64,000 nucleotides of DNA from Phoronis australis (lineage: Eukaryota > Phoronida > Phoronidae), in assembly GCA_002633005.1 (NCBI GenBank), contig NMRA01000310.1, positions 254,624 through 318,623 of the forward strand, read 5' to 3'. Positions within the stretch are counted from its first letter, which is position 1. Each line of letters begins with the position of its first letter. This document shows, piece after piece, positions 36,577-51,500 of this stretch. The notes under the pieces are model-generated. The model had not been told where the DNA came from and searched no databases. It was given only the letters and a program-made list of their open reading frames with translations. A program made the translations under genes and the position numbers.

Positions 36577-39500
36577 CTATTTACGCTTGCCACGTAGTAC
36601 CCTCTCCACAGCCATCAATGGCGATTCAAACATGAGAGAGAAGACGAATGCGGATGCATAGGCAGCCACCATGTTGGCCAAGAAATAGTAAATCTGAAAT
36701 GTCAATCGTAAAATATTAGACAAGCCCTAACACCAATTAGAAATTAATCTGCACTGAACTACTTTTACTGATGAAGGACTGATGATTTTGAGATGCATGG
36801 TTTGTATTTTTATTTGGTAGAACCTTTTTTCGAAAATGTCCGTACATTCAATATTGCCCACTTTGATTACATTTTGAGACATAATAAAAATCATGAACAC
36901 ATGATCGCAAAATAGATTTGCATCAAAGTTATCTTAGCTTGTGCTTCTGCAGCAAAGTAATCTTGGCCAGAATTGGAACTTTCTGTGTAACCAGTAATGT
37001 GCAAATTGATGTCTAGATTTAACACAAGATTGTATTCAAGAGGTCGGGTGAGTAGACCAAAACTTATAAGCTTAAACATTATTAAGCTTATAAGTTTGGG
37101 TTAATCCCAGTTAAACATATCAGGCATTTAGTGACTAACATCTAAATGCCTGATATGTTTAACTGAGATTAACCCAAACTTATAAGCTTAATAATAGTTT
37201 TTTCTGTACTACACATTTGCATATTTAGTAGGAGTTTAAAATTTTAATGAGATGTTAAAAACATGTATGCCAAGCAAGTAAAAGATAAAATCCTTTCCCG
37301 CTATAAATCTATGACTGAACTAATCCTTCAAACAATGGTGTCCCAGTAAATGGAGGTAAGATCCAACACAAAGGCTGGCAGAAACTCACCATGTTGTTGT
37401 CTGTATTCATGATGAGAGTCTCTTGAGATTGGTAGTACCAGAACATGATGGCGGGGTGACACAGATAGGCGCAGTAGGTCAGACGACTGAGAGGTATGAG
37501 AACTGGCCAGGACAGAAGAGTGTTGATAAACCCTGCAACAGAGGTCACAGTATCACGGTATCAATGGCGGTAATACTGAATCTGAGAATGGATTCCTGTT
37601 TAATGGCAAGTCACAATTTGTCACATCTCAAATTTGTCAAAATGCCACAGGGAATTCTCAATTATTACAGCCTTTTGGGGCTTTTCGCATGCATAAGTCA
37701 CATGAACTTTGATTTTGTCACATGTGTGGAGATACAATGATCCACGATGAATAACATATGTTTACAATTAAATTTGAGAAAAAAGGAAGTAACAAAATGC
37801 AGCGAAAAATAACTGTAAATCCAACAGTAACAGTTAGGGAGTGGGATCTCGCAAATTTCAGACAAAAATGACTGCCAACATTGCTCCCTTTTCAGAACTT
37901 GAATATTTTCTATCAGCAAACACAAAATTAACGAAGAAAAAACAATATTCATTGTTCAAACGATTCAACGTGAAAGTTATCAAAAAGACATTATCGGTGA
38001 GAATGTTGCATGCGTATTTGAGATCAAGACCCAGGACGGATATGAACCCACAAACTCAACAGTTGCAGTGCCAGGACAACCCTATGAAATGGAGTATTTT
38101 AACCATGGATCACCTCACTGACCTAGATTTCGGTTAATTTTACCAATTCCAAAAGACTGGAAACAACGTCACAAATCAGGAATTTCTAACAAAACAACAA
38201 AAACAACGGATTGCGCTACTTTGTAGCTTTGGTCACAGTCAATAACTTCACAAAAATCATCCAACTCAACAATTATGAAAAATGCACTTGGTCCTAAAAC
38301 CCACGAAGTTCCTTCAACATTACATGTTATTCCTTGACATGAGCGCGATTTCTTACTTGAAGTGTTCGAAACATTTAGATATTGTGTCCAGAACATTTGG
38401 AGTCATATTCAAACTATAATACACAGATGAGGTGAGCTAGACACTATTTAAGTGTATAGATGTTGGTCAAGAAAGACGTAACGTTGATTGAAAGACAACT
38501 ACTCACAGCACCACCTATTGCAGTATAAAAGTAACAATTTTTGGCATTAGTTTAAGCCAATTGCAGACAAAGACAGAGTCAAAAAGATTTAACCCAAAAG
38601 CTGACATTTGACCTTCACCGCAGAGCAGGTGAAGTATTTAAAATTTCTGGTCTTTAATTGCCTTAGTAAAACTCAAAAGGAGTTTTAAAAATAAACCATT
38701 AAAGACAGTGGGAAATAATTTTGTCTTTTAAGTTTTGTACGCACGAACTCGCAAAGTCTGTGGGAAAGTAAAACCATAAAGAAAAATTGTACAAGGGAAG
38801 AGTTTAAATTACTTCCATCAAGAAAAAATAGAGCAACATACCTCCATAGCCACTGCAGCAAGCGAAAATCACCCAGCCAACACCTAATGACCAAGCAAAC
38901 CTGAAGGTGGCGTTGTAGAAGGCAGCCACGCTGTTGTCTAGAGGGTGGTTCTGCCAGACATCATAAAGTCCGTAGAGTACAGAGAGACAGAGGAAGGCTG
39001 CTACTGCCCAACACAGGAGTACAACGGCCTGCATGAAATGAAAATGCACTGATAGAAAACAGTTCAATAACGCTAGGACCTCACTAAGACCTCACTAGGA
39101 CCTCACTAGGATCTCACTAGAAAAGCAAGACTTTGCAAGAGTATGCAAGATATTGTCATATACTTTAAATGAGAACACAATGCTAACAGCAAAAAATTTT
39201 CTTTGGTCTCAAACATCATGTTTCCACTAAACCAATCCAGGCAACTATCACACAGTATGTTAATTAATCTTGACAATTTGCAAGCAATACTATGAGATGC
39301 CCAAAGGATATTAACCAATCATTCTATAGTTTTATGTTTTAACAATACATGCCACTCTCGACAGGCACACATCACTTTGGTTACACCAAATTCTCATTTT
39401 GAGTAAACCATTTGCATCACTTAAAAACTGTAATGTTAAGTCATAAGAATGGTTTAGGAATAACCCTGTCACATGGCTTGGCTTAGGAATAACACTAAGG

Positions 39501-42500
39501 TTACTTGGCATGGTTTAAGAATTCCGTTAAGGTTACAAGGTATGGTTTAGGAATAACACAGAGGTTACATGGTATGTAACACTTAAGTCACATAGTATGA
39601 TTTAGGAATGACACTAAGGTTAAAAGGTATGGTTTAGGAATAATACTGAGGTTACATGGTATGTAACATTTAAGTCACATAGTATGATTTAGGAATGACA
39701 CAAAAGGTTACCAGGCATGGTTTAAGAATTCCATTAAGGTTACAAGGTATGGTTTAGGAATAATACTGAGGTTACATGGTATGTAACACTTAAGTCACAT
39801 AGTATGATTTAGGAATGACACAAAAGGTTACCAGGCATGGTTTAAGAATTCCATTAAGGTTACAAAGGATGGTTTAGGAATAATACTGAGGTTACATGAC
39901 AAGGTTCAGGGAGATCACTAAGGTTGCATGGTAAGGTTCAGTGATAACACTAAGGTTACATGGCATGATTTACTAATAACTCTGTCGTTAAAAGGAAAAA
40001 CATAGTAAATGGTGCTGGTTGGTAGTTTAAAGATAGAAAGTGCCTGACCTTGTTCATGATCACTTTACACTGGGTCTTGAAGAGCAAGTATCCAAACAGC
40101 ATACCGACCAGGTAGGCTGAGATACGGGTGTACGGCCGAACGTAGAGGTCATCCCAGCCATCAGGTCTACACGCATACAAGAAACAGAAATGAAGGAAAA
40201 TGCCATGTATAAGATTTCCACAGTGAGTCGCCAATTAGAGGAATAAAGAGTTGAATAATAATAGTGACTTAAGGGGCCCAGCACTTTGAGAACCAGCTTT
40301 CTGCACTGGATTAAATAGGCATCAAACTGACTCTCAAAATAAGAGACTTTTGTAAGTGACTATTGCCAAATGAAGAGCTGAAAAACGACAGAGAAAATGT
40401 CTGGACAAGGGATTGACTAAGTCTACTACCCGACTCACTAACATTTGAAAGACGGAGCAGCGATAATTTTTCAGCCGAAAAGATGATAGTCAGTCCTCCA
40501 ATGTCTGTTTCAATATCGATAGCAAAAGAAAAAACGAAGTACCGTAACCAATACCGTAAAGCATGTACTTACCCTTCGTTCGGATCTAAGTTAAGTAATG
40601 TGAGAGATCCAGGAGCAAGATGATTCAGGGAAGATATGACGCCAGCAGTGATCATGCTGCCAGTAGACAGTACAAGGAGTATGAACAATCCCACCAGTTT
40701 AAACCTGTCAAAACAACAAGTTGCAACATTAGTAGTGGCCATACCAGCTCTGAACTGAGTGCATGGTCATTATGAACAGCTCAAAAAATTGAACCTCTCA
40801 AAACAGGAAGTTGGCAATGTCAGCAATGGCTGTGAACACATAGCATGGAAATTAGGAGAATCATAATACACTCCAAGCTGTGAATTCAAGCATGACATTA
40901 ACATCAGTCATGATCAGACAGGTTGCGTCAACAGCATGATGTCCAACAATCCAAGACCTCTGTACATCTACAAACAACACTTAAGTACAAAACATCAGCA
41001 GTGACCCCTGATGACTGAGGATTGAGTTATTATGTAAATGATCGCGCTTACCACCTGATCACAGAGTCTGTTAATAAACTCACAAGTATGAACGATCTCA
41101 GAAGCTTAAATCTATCAAATTAATAGACCATAAGCACAAATCCGGCCGCAGCCATTCAGCAAACCGTGTAAGCAATTGTCAATACAACACCGGGTAACAG
41201 TAAGAAAAATACAACAAATAATACAACAAGTCTGAATATGTAAGTCCCAGAGGGGATGTCTAAACATCAGCAGATATACAAAGTCAGGCTAATGATTTGA
41301 AAAAATACAACCAGCTTGAACAAGAAAACGTCCCTCCACCAGAATTCCACAAACTTTAATTCATGCAATTAATGACAATGCTATTTTAACATTTTAAATT
41401 AATCAATGCTAAACAAAGTACAGTGGTATTCCTTGACAAATTGTAAATGTAAAAACAAAAAAATTCTGCAAATAGCTGAGCTTTGCAATAATGACGTACC
41501 TTGGGGGCTCATATAGCCATCATCATGCAGTGTTATTCCCCAGCATCACATCACAATATTTACTGGGCAAAGTTCAAAGATTTGTGTTGGATCATCTTCA
41601 ACACAAAACTCGTTCTTAAAAAAACATTTGGCAATTTTCCACCTACTTCATATCCAAATTGTCACTATATGTTGTGTTTCTAACTAATTTGGTCAAGCAA
41701 TGACAGAGATAAGGAGTTAGTGTGCAAGTTCCACAGGAGTACTCACCTATACAAAGGATAGATGATCAGCGGTGATATGACGTAGAACTGCATGTCGTTG
41801 GCTAAGTACCATGACCAGGCCATACACTGAAATAGCGAAATTAAACATTGTCTTAACAGCTGTGACAGCAAGAACGCATCTTTCTCTTGACCCAATTTCT
41901 AATAGGGGTGTGCAAGACAGGAGAGCTGACAGGGACAAAACTTGCTATCAATTCCAAAACAATTCTATAGCAAACGTCTGGTCAGCATGCCACCTGCTGA
42001 CCAGACTTAAAATCGTTACTTTGCAATATATTTCCACACCGGTTTAAGAATTACATATTCATGTAAAACAACTCTTAATTTATTTGTTTTTGTTCAGGAA
42101 ACAACTCTGGAGCTTTTAAAAAAGAGACAACAATTTGAGGAAGGCAAATCAGCACACTTCCCTGTAACGAAGACTTACAGTAGGAGCCGTAAGCATTCAG
42201 ACAAAATGACCCAGAATTCCCTGTCATGACCACTGGGCAGAGGCTGCATTCACGGTCAGAATAGTTTTTCCTCATTGAGAATAAAAGGGAACAGGACAGT
42301 TAGTAAAGTGGCTAAGCCATTTTGTAACTAGAAGTTCAACACATTGGTGGTCATTACCAGCCATGCGTTTGTTAAGAGAAATGACCATTGCAACCGGGAA
42401 ATGGTATTTTATTTGATTACAATTTTGTCTAATTAGTGTACTTTTAACTGAGACACGTGGCCACACCTGCGACTTAGAATGGACAAAGTTGTTGATGTAG

Positions 42501-45500
42501 AGGGCATTAGTCCACCACCAGGAGGCGCAGTTCGGGTCACTCTTTTCATTCCACATTGGACCACTGCCGGCATACGGCATAAGACAGACATAGACCATCA
42601 TGACTAGCAAGTAAGCTGGAGTGAGTCTGAAAAAAACCAAGTGGAAGAACTGCTGTTAAATGCTGTCAACCAGAACAGAAAAAAGACGACATACTTAACA
42701 GGGTACTGAAGTAACCATGTGAATGCCCTGGTTGATCAAAACCTTAAACTGTGTACAAATTAAGAATTAAATAAACCATAAACATACAGCAAAGCAATGT
42801 AGAATGTAAGATGGACGGATGCACAAGAACCGACGATTTCAAAGCAGTATGACAATTAAGCAGTTTAAAAGTTAACATAATTTTAGTAAAAGCAAATTTT
42901 TGCAATTTGTTAATTTTTCTAAGAAATCACGTATTTATCAATGAAATCTTTCAGTTTACTTGCTACCGGAAGACACTGTTATGTGACTACACTAATCCAA
43001 GCTCTGCAGCGTGGTCACACCATTGTCTGTTCAAAGATCAATGGTTTGACTACAGCAGATGATTACGGGCGAACTCTTGGATCTGTAGCAACTGCAGTTC
43101 GTGAAGTGAAGATGGCCAGTATTCATACAGAGTCGGCTATAAGCTAGAAATCAATTTTCTTACAGTAATATTTTATTAATTTTTTATGGAAATAATTGCA
43201 AAAATGGGTCACTTGCTCACTTTTCAAGAGTTTCTGGCCATAGAAAGACGTTCAAAACTCTTTCAATTACTGACCTGCAGCGTATCAATATGATGCTACT
43301 TATCTTTCATGCCAAAATATAACAATAAACTTTACTTGTCCTTTATTAATTTCAAGGCCTCACTCGGTGACATTTTGCCAGTCTCTAAGACAACAGACAC
43401 ACTACCACAACTTTAGTGCGAGTCAGACCTTTGCAATAAAGGACTGACCTTTAAATACCTAAACTAGACAAAATTAGATGAGAATCCTTTGACAAAGATT
43501 TTCTAGAAAATTTCAAACAGTCACACTTCTTACCGCCAGTAGCGATGCGCGTAGAACATCAACCAGTTTAGTTTTCCTCCATTCTCCTTCAGTTCTTTCA
43601 GTGTGAGGTAAGTAACCAACAAACCACTGTAAAGGCAACAAAGTCTAAAAATGGTGTGACACTTTCTTCATAGAGTTTAATCTGCTGTCCAGACTTGTAA
43701 CTGACTATGATTGTAACGAACTGTGACTGTAACAAGCTGAGGCAGTAACTGGCTGTGAATATAAAGGGTGGTGATTGTAATGGGCTGAGATTGTAATGGG
43801 CTGTGACTGTAACAGATTGTGATTGCAGTGGACTCTGTAATTTAAACTCGCTTCAATCTCGTGTCAAACATCCATGTGTCATTTATTCATAATCACGTTG
43901 TTTCCGTCCATTATGGTACAAGGTGCATCAACTTCCACATGACTGAACACAAATGTCGTCTCTAGAAAACTGAGAATAACACATATTCAATGTTCAACAT
44001 TTAGATGAGCAATGATACTATCACCATCACCATCAAGGAAATGAAAACCCCACAGTAGGGCCAGAACTAATTAAGAGCAACTGAAAACAGTCTTGACACC
44101 AGAAGTGGCAGTAAATACACAAAAGAATGAAACCAAGAGAGCCCAGGTTGCCATTCAGTGACACCTAACATTCAGTTTAACAATGGTAATGACTAACTTT
44201 GATGGACAATCTAAACTTATTCACATTGCTATGAAGAACGGCAGAATTAGTTACCATAGACTGACTACAGAGGATACTGCTGTCGCTTGCACAATACCCC
44301 TTTGCTCTTTGAACCAATTATCAGTAATAGTGTGGTCAGTTTTATGTTGGCATGACAACTAGGAGATTAGGTCAAAGAAGGCAGTCATAAAAGTTTGGGT
44401 GTTGTGATTTGGTGTCTAATGTAATCACAACCAACAAAGTAATCATACTAGTGAGTTGGGAAACGAGATGTAGAGCCATCTGTCCACCAATTAATGGCTG
44501 GGTGTGATCTTCTTGACAGATATCTAACGTATAGTCTGCCAAATTTTACAAAGATCCAGTAACAAAAAGGAACTTCAGTTGGCAAATGTATTCAGCATAC
44601 CCAAAACAAATGAAAATTGGCATTTCAGGAACACAGAAAAGAGTGGATATATCCGAAGATCAAGGTTAGTCAAGCTAATCCTAATAAGTAGGATCATGAC
44701 AATGCAACTGTTTATGGTGAACAGGAGATGATGAAGCAGACGTCTGGATGACCATCTGCAGTTGATGACAATATGAAGGCCCGAATACCATTACGAATAT
44801 GATGACTCATAAAATTTATTGCCAAGGATAACTTACCTGAGTACAAAGAACGAGTCGACACTGACTGTAGCATTGGCTATTGCCTGAAATGTCCATCTCT
44901 TCAGGTAGATTGGTGCATCTCCAAGGTCACCTAGGGGTCAATATGACTTTACAAACATAGCAAGACACTGCAGTTTTAAACAGGCGAGAACAAATGAAGT
45001 TATCCATTGATTCAGAGAACGTATCTGCAGAACTTAATAATATCTTTAACACGTATTGGTGTGTATTAAGTGTTTTATAAATAGGTGAAAGCTGGGCACA
45101 CCCGGAGTAGAGACTTATGGGGTATCCAGCCTCCCTGTCACCTAGTGACTGTGTATTTTAGGCCTTTAATCAGCTTTATAATGGAAAACTACATGTTGAA
45201 GCAGCACTCACCTGCATTGAACAAGGCGAAGGTAATGGAGTGACCCAGAATGACCCAGGACATGCTGAGAAACCTCACACCATGGACACTGCGTAGACTG
45301 GAGCCTGACTGTCTGGTACTCAGTAACTTATGGCCATTGGTGTAGACAGAGAAGGCAAGCAGCAGTTTATTGGCTATACCTGAAGGTGGCAGAACATAAG
45401 TAAATAGGTGGCACTAGCGAACTGTAGAGTATTGTGATTTTTATTTGATTCTGGCCATTGGTATGCACAGAGAAGGCAAGCAGTACTTTACTGGCTATGC

Positions 45501-48500
45501 CTGAAGGGGGCAGCACATTAAGTAAATAAGTGGCACTAGCAAACTGTAGAGTATTGTTATTTTGATTTGATTCTAGTCATTGGTGTAGACCGAGAAAGCA
45601 AGCAACAGTTTACTGGCTTTACCTGAAGGTGGCAGAACATGAGTAAATAGGTGGCACTAGTGAGCTGTAGAATATTGTGATTTTGATTTGATTCTGGCCA
45701 TTGGTGTAGACAGAGAAAGCAAGCAACATTTTACTGACTATACCTGAAGGTGGCAGGCATGAGTAAATAGGTGGTGCTAGGGAGTTGTAGAGTGATTTTG
45801 ATTTGATTCTGGCCATTGGTGTTGACAGAGAAGGCAAGCAGCAGTTTACTGGCTATACCTGAAGGTGGCAGGACATGAGTAAATAAGTGGCACTTGTGAG
45901 CTGCAGAGTATTGTAATTTTGATTTGATTCAATGTGATAATACGATATCATGCACGTACAATACGACAGTATCACAGTAGAGATATAGAATACAAATTAA
46001 AATGAATAAAAGAAAAAGAACACGCAATTTAAAAATTTATATGTAATTTTTTGGACACTTTGGCCAAAAATTACTCGTAAGATAATTGGGTACCATTTCG
46101 AGGAAAAAAGTAATCGTCAAAGTACCCGAATACCCTATACCAGAAACTATCGTCATAATAGCTCATATATCATCTTAACAGTGACTGTCAATCACAAATC
46201 CTCGTTTTTGCCACGTTTGACAAATTGATTGTCAGTTTTTGTTTGAGAAAGCCTTGTAAGTATTTCTTTGTCATTATATTAATATTCTAGCAATAAATGG
46301 CTAATCAGCACACATGAGATGGACTAAGAAATCGAAATATTAGTGTCGCTGACAGTGTCCAGACAATGACCTTGTATATTTTGATTCTGAGTTTATGGCT
46401 GAATATCCTCGCATTTTGTCTTATCATTGTGTTGCACAGATATATGGCGTCATGGACTGGAGGTTGCCACACGCATTCCATATTGAAACTATGTCTCTAT
46501 TTTCCAAGGGAAAACTCACAATAGAGGGCACAACTGGTGCATTCCAGGATTGGCATTAAAAGTACATAAAAAAGCGTGTTGATGAAGGTGAGCAGACAAT
46601 TCCAGCCATGAGTTTACAAGAGGTCATTTCTGTTTCTGGTTCTCTGAGTCTGTGATCGATCGGATTACAAGAGGTCATTTATGTGTTTCTGGTTCTCTGA
46701 GTCTGATCCATCCGATTACAAGAGGTCATTTATGTGTTTCTGGTTCTCTGCGTCTGTGATCCATCGGATTACAAGAGGACATTTATGTGTTTCTGGTTCT
46801 CTGAGTCTGTGATCCATTGAATTACAAGAGGTCATTTCAGTGTTTCTGGTTCTCTGAGTTTTTGATTCCAGCGTTCACCGCTTTCTATAAAGCAGCTTTT
46901 GATTGGATTCCACCAATAAAGATGAAATAAGCATCCAGGAGTTTCTCAAAATTATCACTCCCACAATTTCACAGGCAGGAGATAACATACAACTAATACA
47001 ACAGGTAATGCAAACAACTGTAAAGAATAGCAATATGTTACTGTGAAGTAAACTTTCAGTTTCCGGAAACCTTGATACTCAATTCTTTCAATTTTTTATT
47101 AAAAACGGTATTTAGTTAATACCTAATAAATAATTTTAGAGTCTATCATTCAACTGAACATAGAAAATTCAAGGCGCTCTTCTTTAACTTATTTCCATGG
47201 AGGTCAATACACAATATAACGTAAAATATATCATTCAAGATGGTGGAAGGAGAGTTAGAATTTTTCTTGAAATAAAAATATTCTGAATAACACTAACATA
47301 TGGTGTGAAAGGAATAACGATTAACGAGTAAAATCTAAAGGAGTGCTCCCAAGAATATTAAATAGAGGAAGCTCAAGTTGTTATTGTATAAAAGCATTGA
47401 AATGTGTAAGATCTAAGGTGGCCAGACAGGGAACTGCATCAACAGACCAACTTCATTATTTTTGGATCCACTGCAGCATCAGGGATGACAAAGAATGAAA
47501 GCAGAATTCACCAGCAAATAATTGCCAGTCAATGTTCTTCCAACAAGAATTTATACCTGGAGTTGAACTATGTTTAGAAACATTTCGTCACGTTTCAAGA
47601 GTGTAAACTTTATCAGAATTGAGAAAGGTGAATGATTAAAACAATTTAAACCATGTCTTGGTAGATCTTTCAATCTTAAGTGCTGGACAATTTGTAGAGA
47701 TAGGTACGAACACAGCAAGCTTTAATCAATTTATGGCCAATAACTAACCCAAGCTGTCTCGGATCCCACCACCACCAGGTGTCACCACTGTGGTGTCACC
47801 CACCAGAGGAGTGTATTCGTCCACAGTCAGGTAGTCTCGTGAAGCTCCCAACAGTGATTTGCCGTCGTTAACGACTCTTCCGTTCTCCTCACCTGGAGAC
47901 TGTGACATCATCTCCAGATACACGTCATATAAAGTGGCCAATAGAATGACGCCGCCAAATATGGCCAAGATGGTGCTGCAATGAACAGGAGTTTTTATAT
48001 AGTACAGATCCCGCTTAGTGTTGTAAAATTCACACAGATTGTATCCAATCAAAATGAATTTTCATGTCCTGGGCAAATTTGCAACTCACCAAGAGCAGGG
48101 CTTGCAATGACCAATGTGAAAAAAGAGGAAATTTTTACAGGTGATGTATCGTTCCACAAATCAATAGGCTTGTGTGATATAAATATTTTTGTGTAGTAAA
48201 TAGTATCTGAAATAAATGTTTTTGCATCAATAAAGTCAAAATAATGATAAAAAGTAAGAGGATAGCGAAACCAAAAAAGAGGAAATCCTCTTAAAAGAGG
48301 AAAAGTCCAAGACCTGCAGGTGCAAGCAGCATATACTCTTAACTGTCAGATTGTAATCATGATAGAATAGTTTACATTTGACATGTAGCAGTCCAAAACA
48401 CTACTATACACTAGTAATAAGCCAAGAGTCGCTTGGAAGAAGCCCCTCTTGTACACAGCTTGCCTGGAGATGTGAAATGACCAGTGTCGAAAAACAGCCG

Positions 48501-51500
48501 TGATTTTAAGTTTCATTTTTATGTCTCTTGGTGATCTACTCTATCGTTGTTCTTTGGAAGATCAACAAATACACCGCAAGTTTGAAAGAATGCCAATTAC
48601 AAATTGTAAACAAACACCGTTGCGTGTTCAAATAATTCACTAGGAATGGCCAACTTTTACATCCTTGTTGTCACCGGTTACAAATAAAAAAGCACCCAAG
48701 TGAAAATAAATTGAGCAAAACAAATCATCATCTCACAATTACGTCCAGATCTGTGATAGATTAGAATTTTTCGATGTTATATTGAAACTAAGACGAAAAT
48801 TTATCCAGATCATATGATCTCCACAAATATTCCACAACCACCAGTCCCACAATTCAATTCCATGAATCAGACAAAGGTCAAAGTTTAAACATGACCCACA
48901 TCTCACTTACATAGCCACTATTGCCTTTGTGTCCAGTGGTCGGTCAGGATGTTTACAGTCCACTGTCAAGCCAGGTGTGCTAGTATTGATGTGCACAAAG
49001 GGAACCAATGCGTTCACTGTCTCCATGGCTAGATCAAAAAAGTGAGAGTGCAATACGTGCAAAAATTTTCAACAACACATTTTTGTTTCAAAAGTCGATA
49101 ATAATATATTGGTGTGATCAACAGAAAATACGGAAAGATAACTAAGACATAAACCTGTCGATTTTTATTTCTTTGGTTTTGTTTCTTACAAAATGTCAAG
49201 GCGCACTCATAAGTTTCATCAAATGACAAAAATACAGCCTCGGGCATACACCATTGATCTTTTGGGTATATAACTTTAGTTTAACATTGAGGCACACCTT
49301 CCAACCGTATTTTGTAGGACAAAATAATATAAGATATTCCTTCCCTTCTCCTCCAACACTTACCCCCAATTAGGAGAGCCTTTACCTCAGATGAGTTGCA
49401 GACATTCGGGGTACATAGACCTACTCTTAAAGAGATCCCCTGTAAATGGATGAAAAATAAGATGCAGTGAGGATGTTAAAGGATCCAACCTAGCTTGACA
49501 GTTTAATCTTACACACATGCATTTGAGACTTGGAGAGTTTAGCTAGTTCACACAGTGACTTACAACTTCACGGGTGTTTGTAAATCATGGAAGTCGTTCA
49601 CACACAATAGGCCTTTTGAAATTGACATGCATGGTCAGTGAAAGCTGATCTTTGTGATCCCTGCTCTTGGTATACAACTATCCCTTGTTGGACTGTGTAA
49701 CTAAACACAGCTTAAAAATGCATAGTCTAATTAAATTGTGAATATGCAAATGAAGTATAAATTTACAAGCAAGCCGGGTCCTCCAGTGTGTCTGAAACCA
49801 TCCGAGAACCAGTTACCATAACAATCTCGCGAAAGTCTCATTTTGCAAGTCAAGACTATTTTTATGTTCAAACGAGTATGATATTTTATCATGGCACACC
49901 CAGACCCGATGCAGGTGAGAACAAAGAAGGCCAATGTAATTTCATTTTGCCGTCACCTTGGACAATATTTAACATCATGCCATTTTGCATCTCTGTTTGT
50001 GCAAATTCTAGGTATGTGCACACGCTTCTCGTCCACATTCCTTAGGGCAACACAAGAATCCCAGGAAACCCCCGCAACATTGTCGTTACCCTAATCAAAC
50101 AAGGCACTATCAAATAACCATTACGAAATATTTGGAAGCTCAAATGTTGAATTTCTTGTCCAAGTCAATTAGAATAATAAGCAGCTATGTGTAATCACTT
50201 GTACATCACAACCCTGATATTCTCAGGTATTACAAACCTGTGGTACAGGCAGGGCTGAGCCTGATGTATCAACTGGTAGCTTGATAGGGATGTTGGCCAG
50301 ACAGTATTGGCCATTGAACAGGAGCTGGTCAGACACGGACGTGGCATTGATCTCCACACATTCATGGTATGATCCTAACCAAGTCAGGCGCAGATCACGC
50401 AGCAAAGATGGACCAAGCTTACCAGCAGCATCAATCACTGTAATGAGGAGGGGCATAGTAGAAATGTCAATCACTGTAATGGGAGGGGCATACCAGAAAT
50501 GTCAATCACTGTAAGGCCTCATAATGAGCCATTACAGCTTGCTCCCATTTAGTCTGTATTCAAGACCCCATCGGTTTTCAGAGGCCTGACATCAATCTTC
50601 ATTTTGTTAAGTGCCATGCTCATTCTTTTGTCTGATGTCACGAGGCAAACACCAATTATCTACAACGCTGAATGAATACATTAATGTAAACACACATCGA
50701 CCCAAAACCACAGCCAACAAATGGAAATTCATCGCATGACTTGGACTCACCAGAGACCATAAATAACAACAGCATACTTACAGGGGCCTCGGCTAAGAAT
50801 TGATCCGATTTCCTATTTTAAAATTACCCCAAAATTCCTTAAATCAAGTCCAAAAATTACCCACAAGGGTAGAAATACTTCTTCAAATGGCTCGTTTTGG
50901 TTTATTGAAACATTGCAGGTGAATGGTGGTGACCCTGGGTGGAATTGGTGGTGAGGGGGGGGGATTTTTTCCTGAACCAAAAGTCACAGACACCTTTCCC
51001 CTCACGTGAGCCAGGGCCAAATAGTTGGGGAGAAAGATCATGGTGACATTGACCCAAATGCGTGAACACCGCTGGGCAAAGGTGAGACAGGATTAGAACT
51101 TAAAACTAACAGAAAAAATGTTCATAATCTTTTTGAGCTAGTAGGGCACCTTAATGAGGCAGTAATTCTCATTAGAAATTGACGACGTCTTCAGTTCCTT
51201 GCAACTTGAACAAATACTTCCGTTATCAAACTGTTTCTTTGAGCAGTTCCTCATTCAGTTCCCAAAATCGGAAACTGGCCACTTTTAATACTGCATTCAG
51301 CAGGTAGTATGACGTCGTATTCCCAGGTTTGTGCAGTGAAAAGTTTGACAACGAGAGTATTTGTTCAAGTTGGAAAGAAGACATCGACATCCTTCTAAGG
51401 TGTCTCTCTATGCGCAAAAGGTATTTACAACTACGTGACTGATGTTTTCGTAAGTTTGAGGCATAATTCACCAAAAAAGCTTCCGGCGTATGAAGCTCCT

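Noticed and set aside
46613-46868. Regularly spaced repeats that might suggest a CRISPR array
   Set aside because: Units are contiguous with no unique spacers, and the genome is animal.
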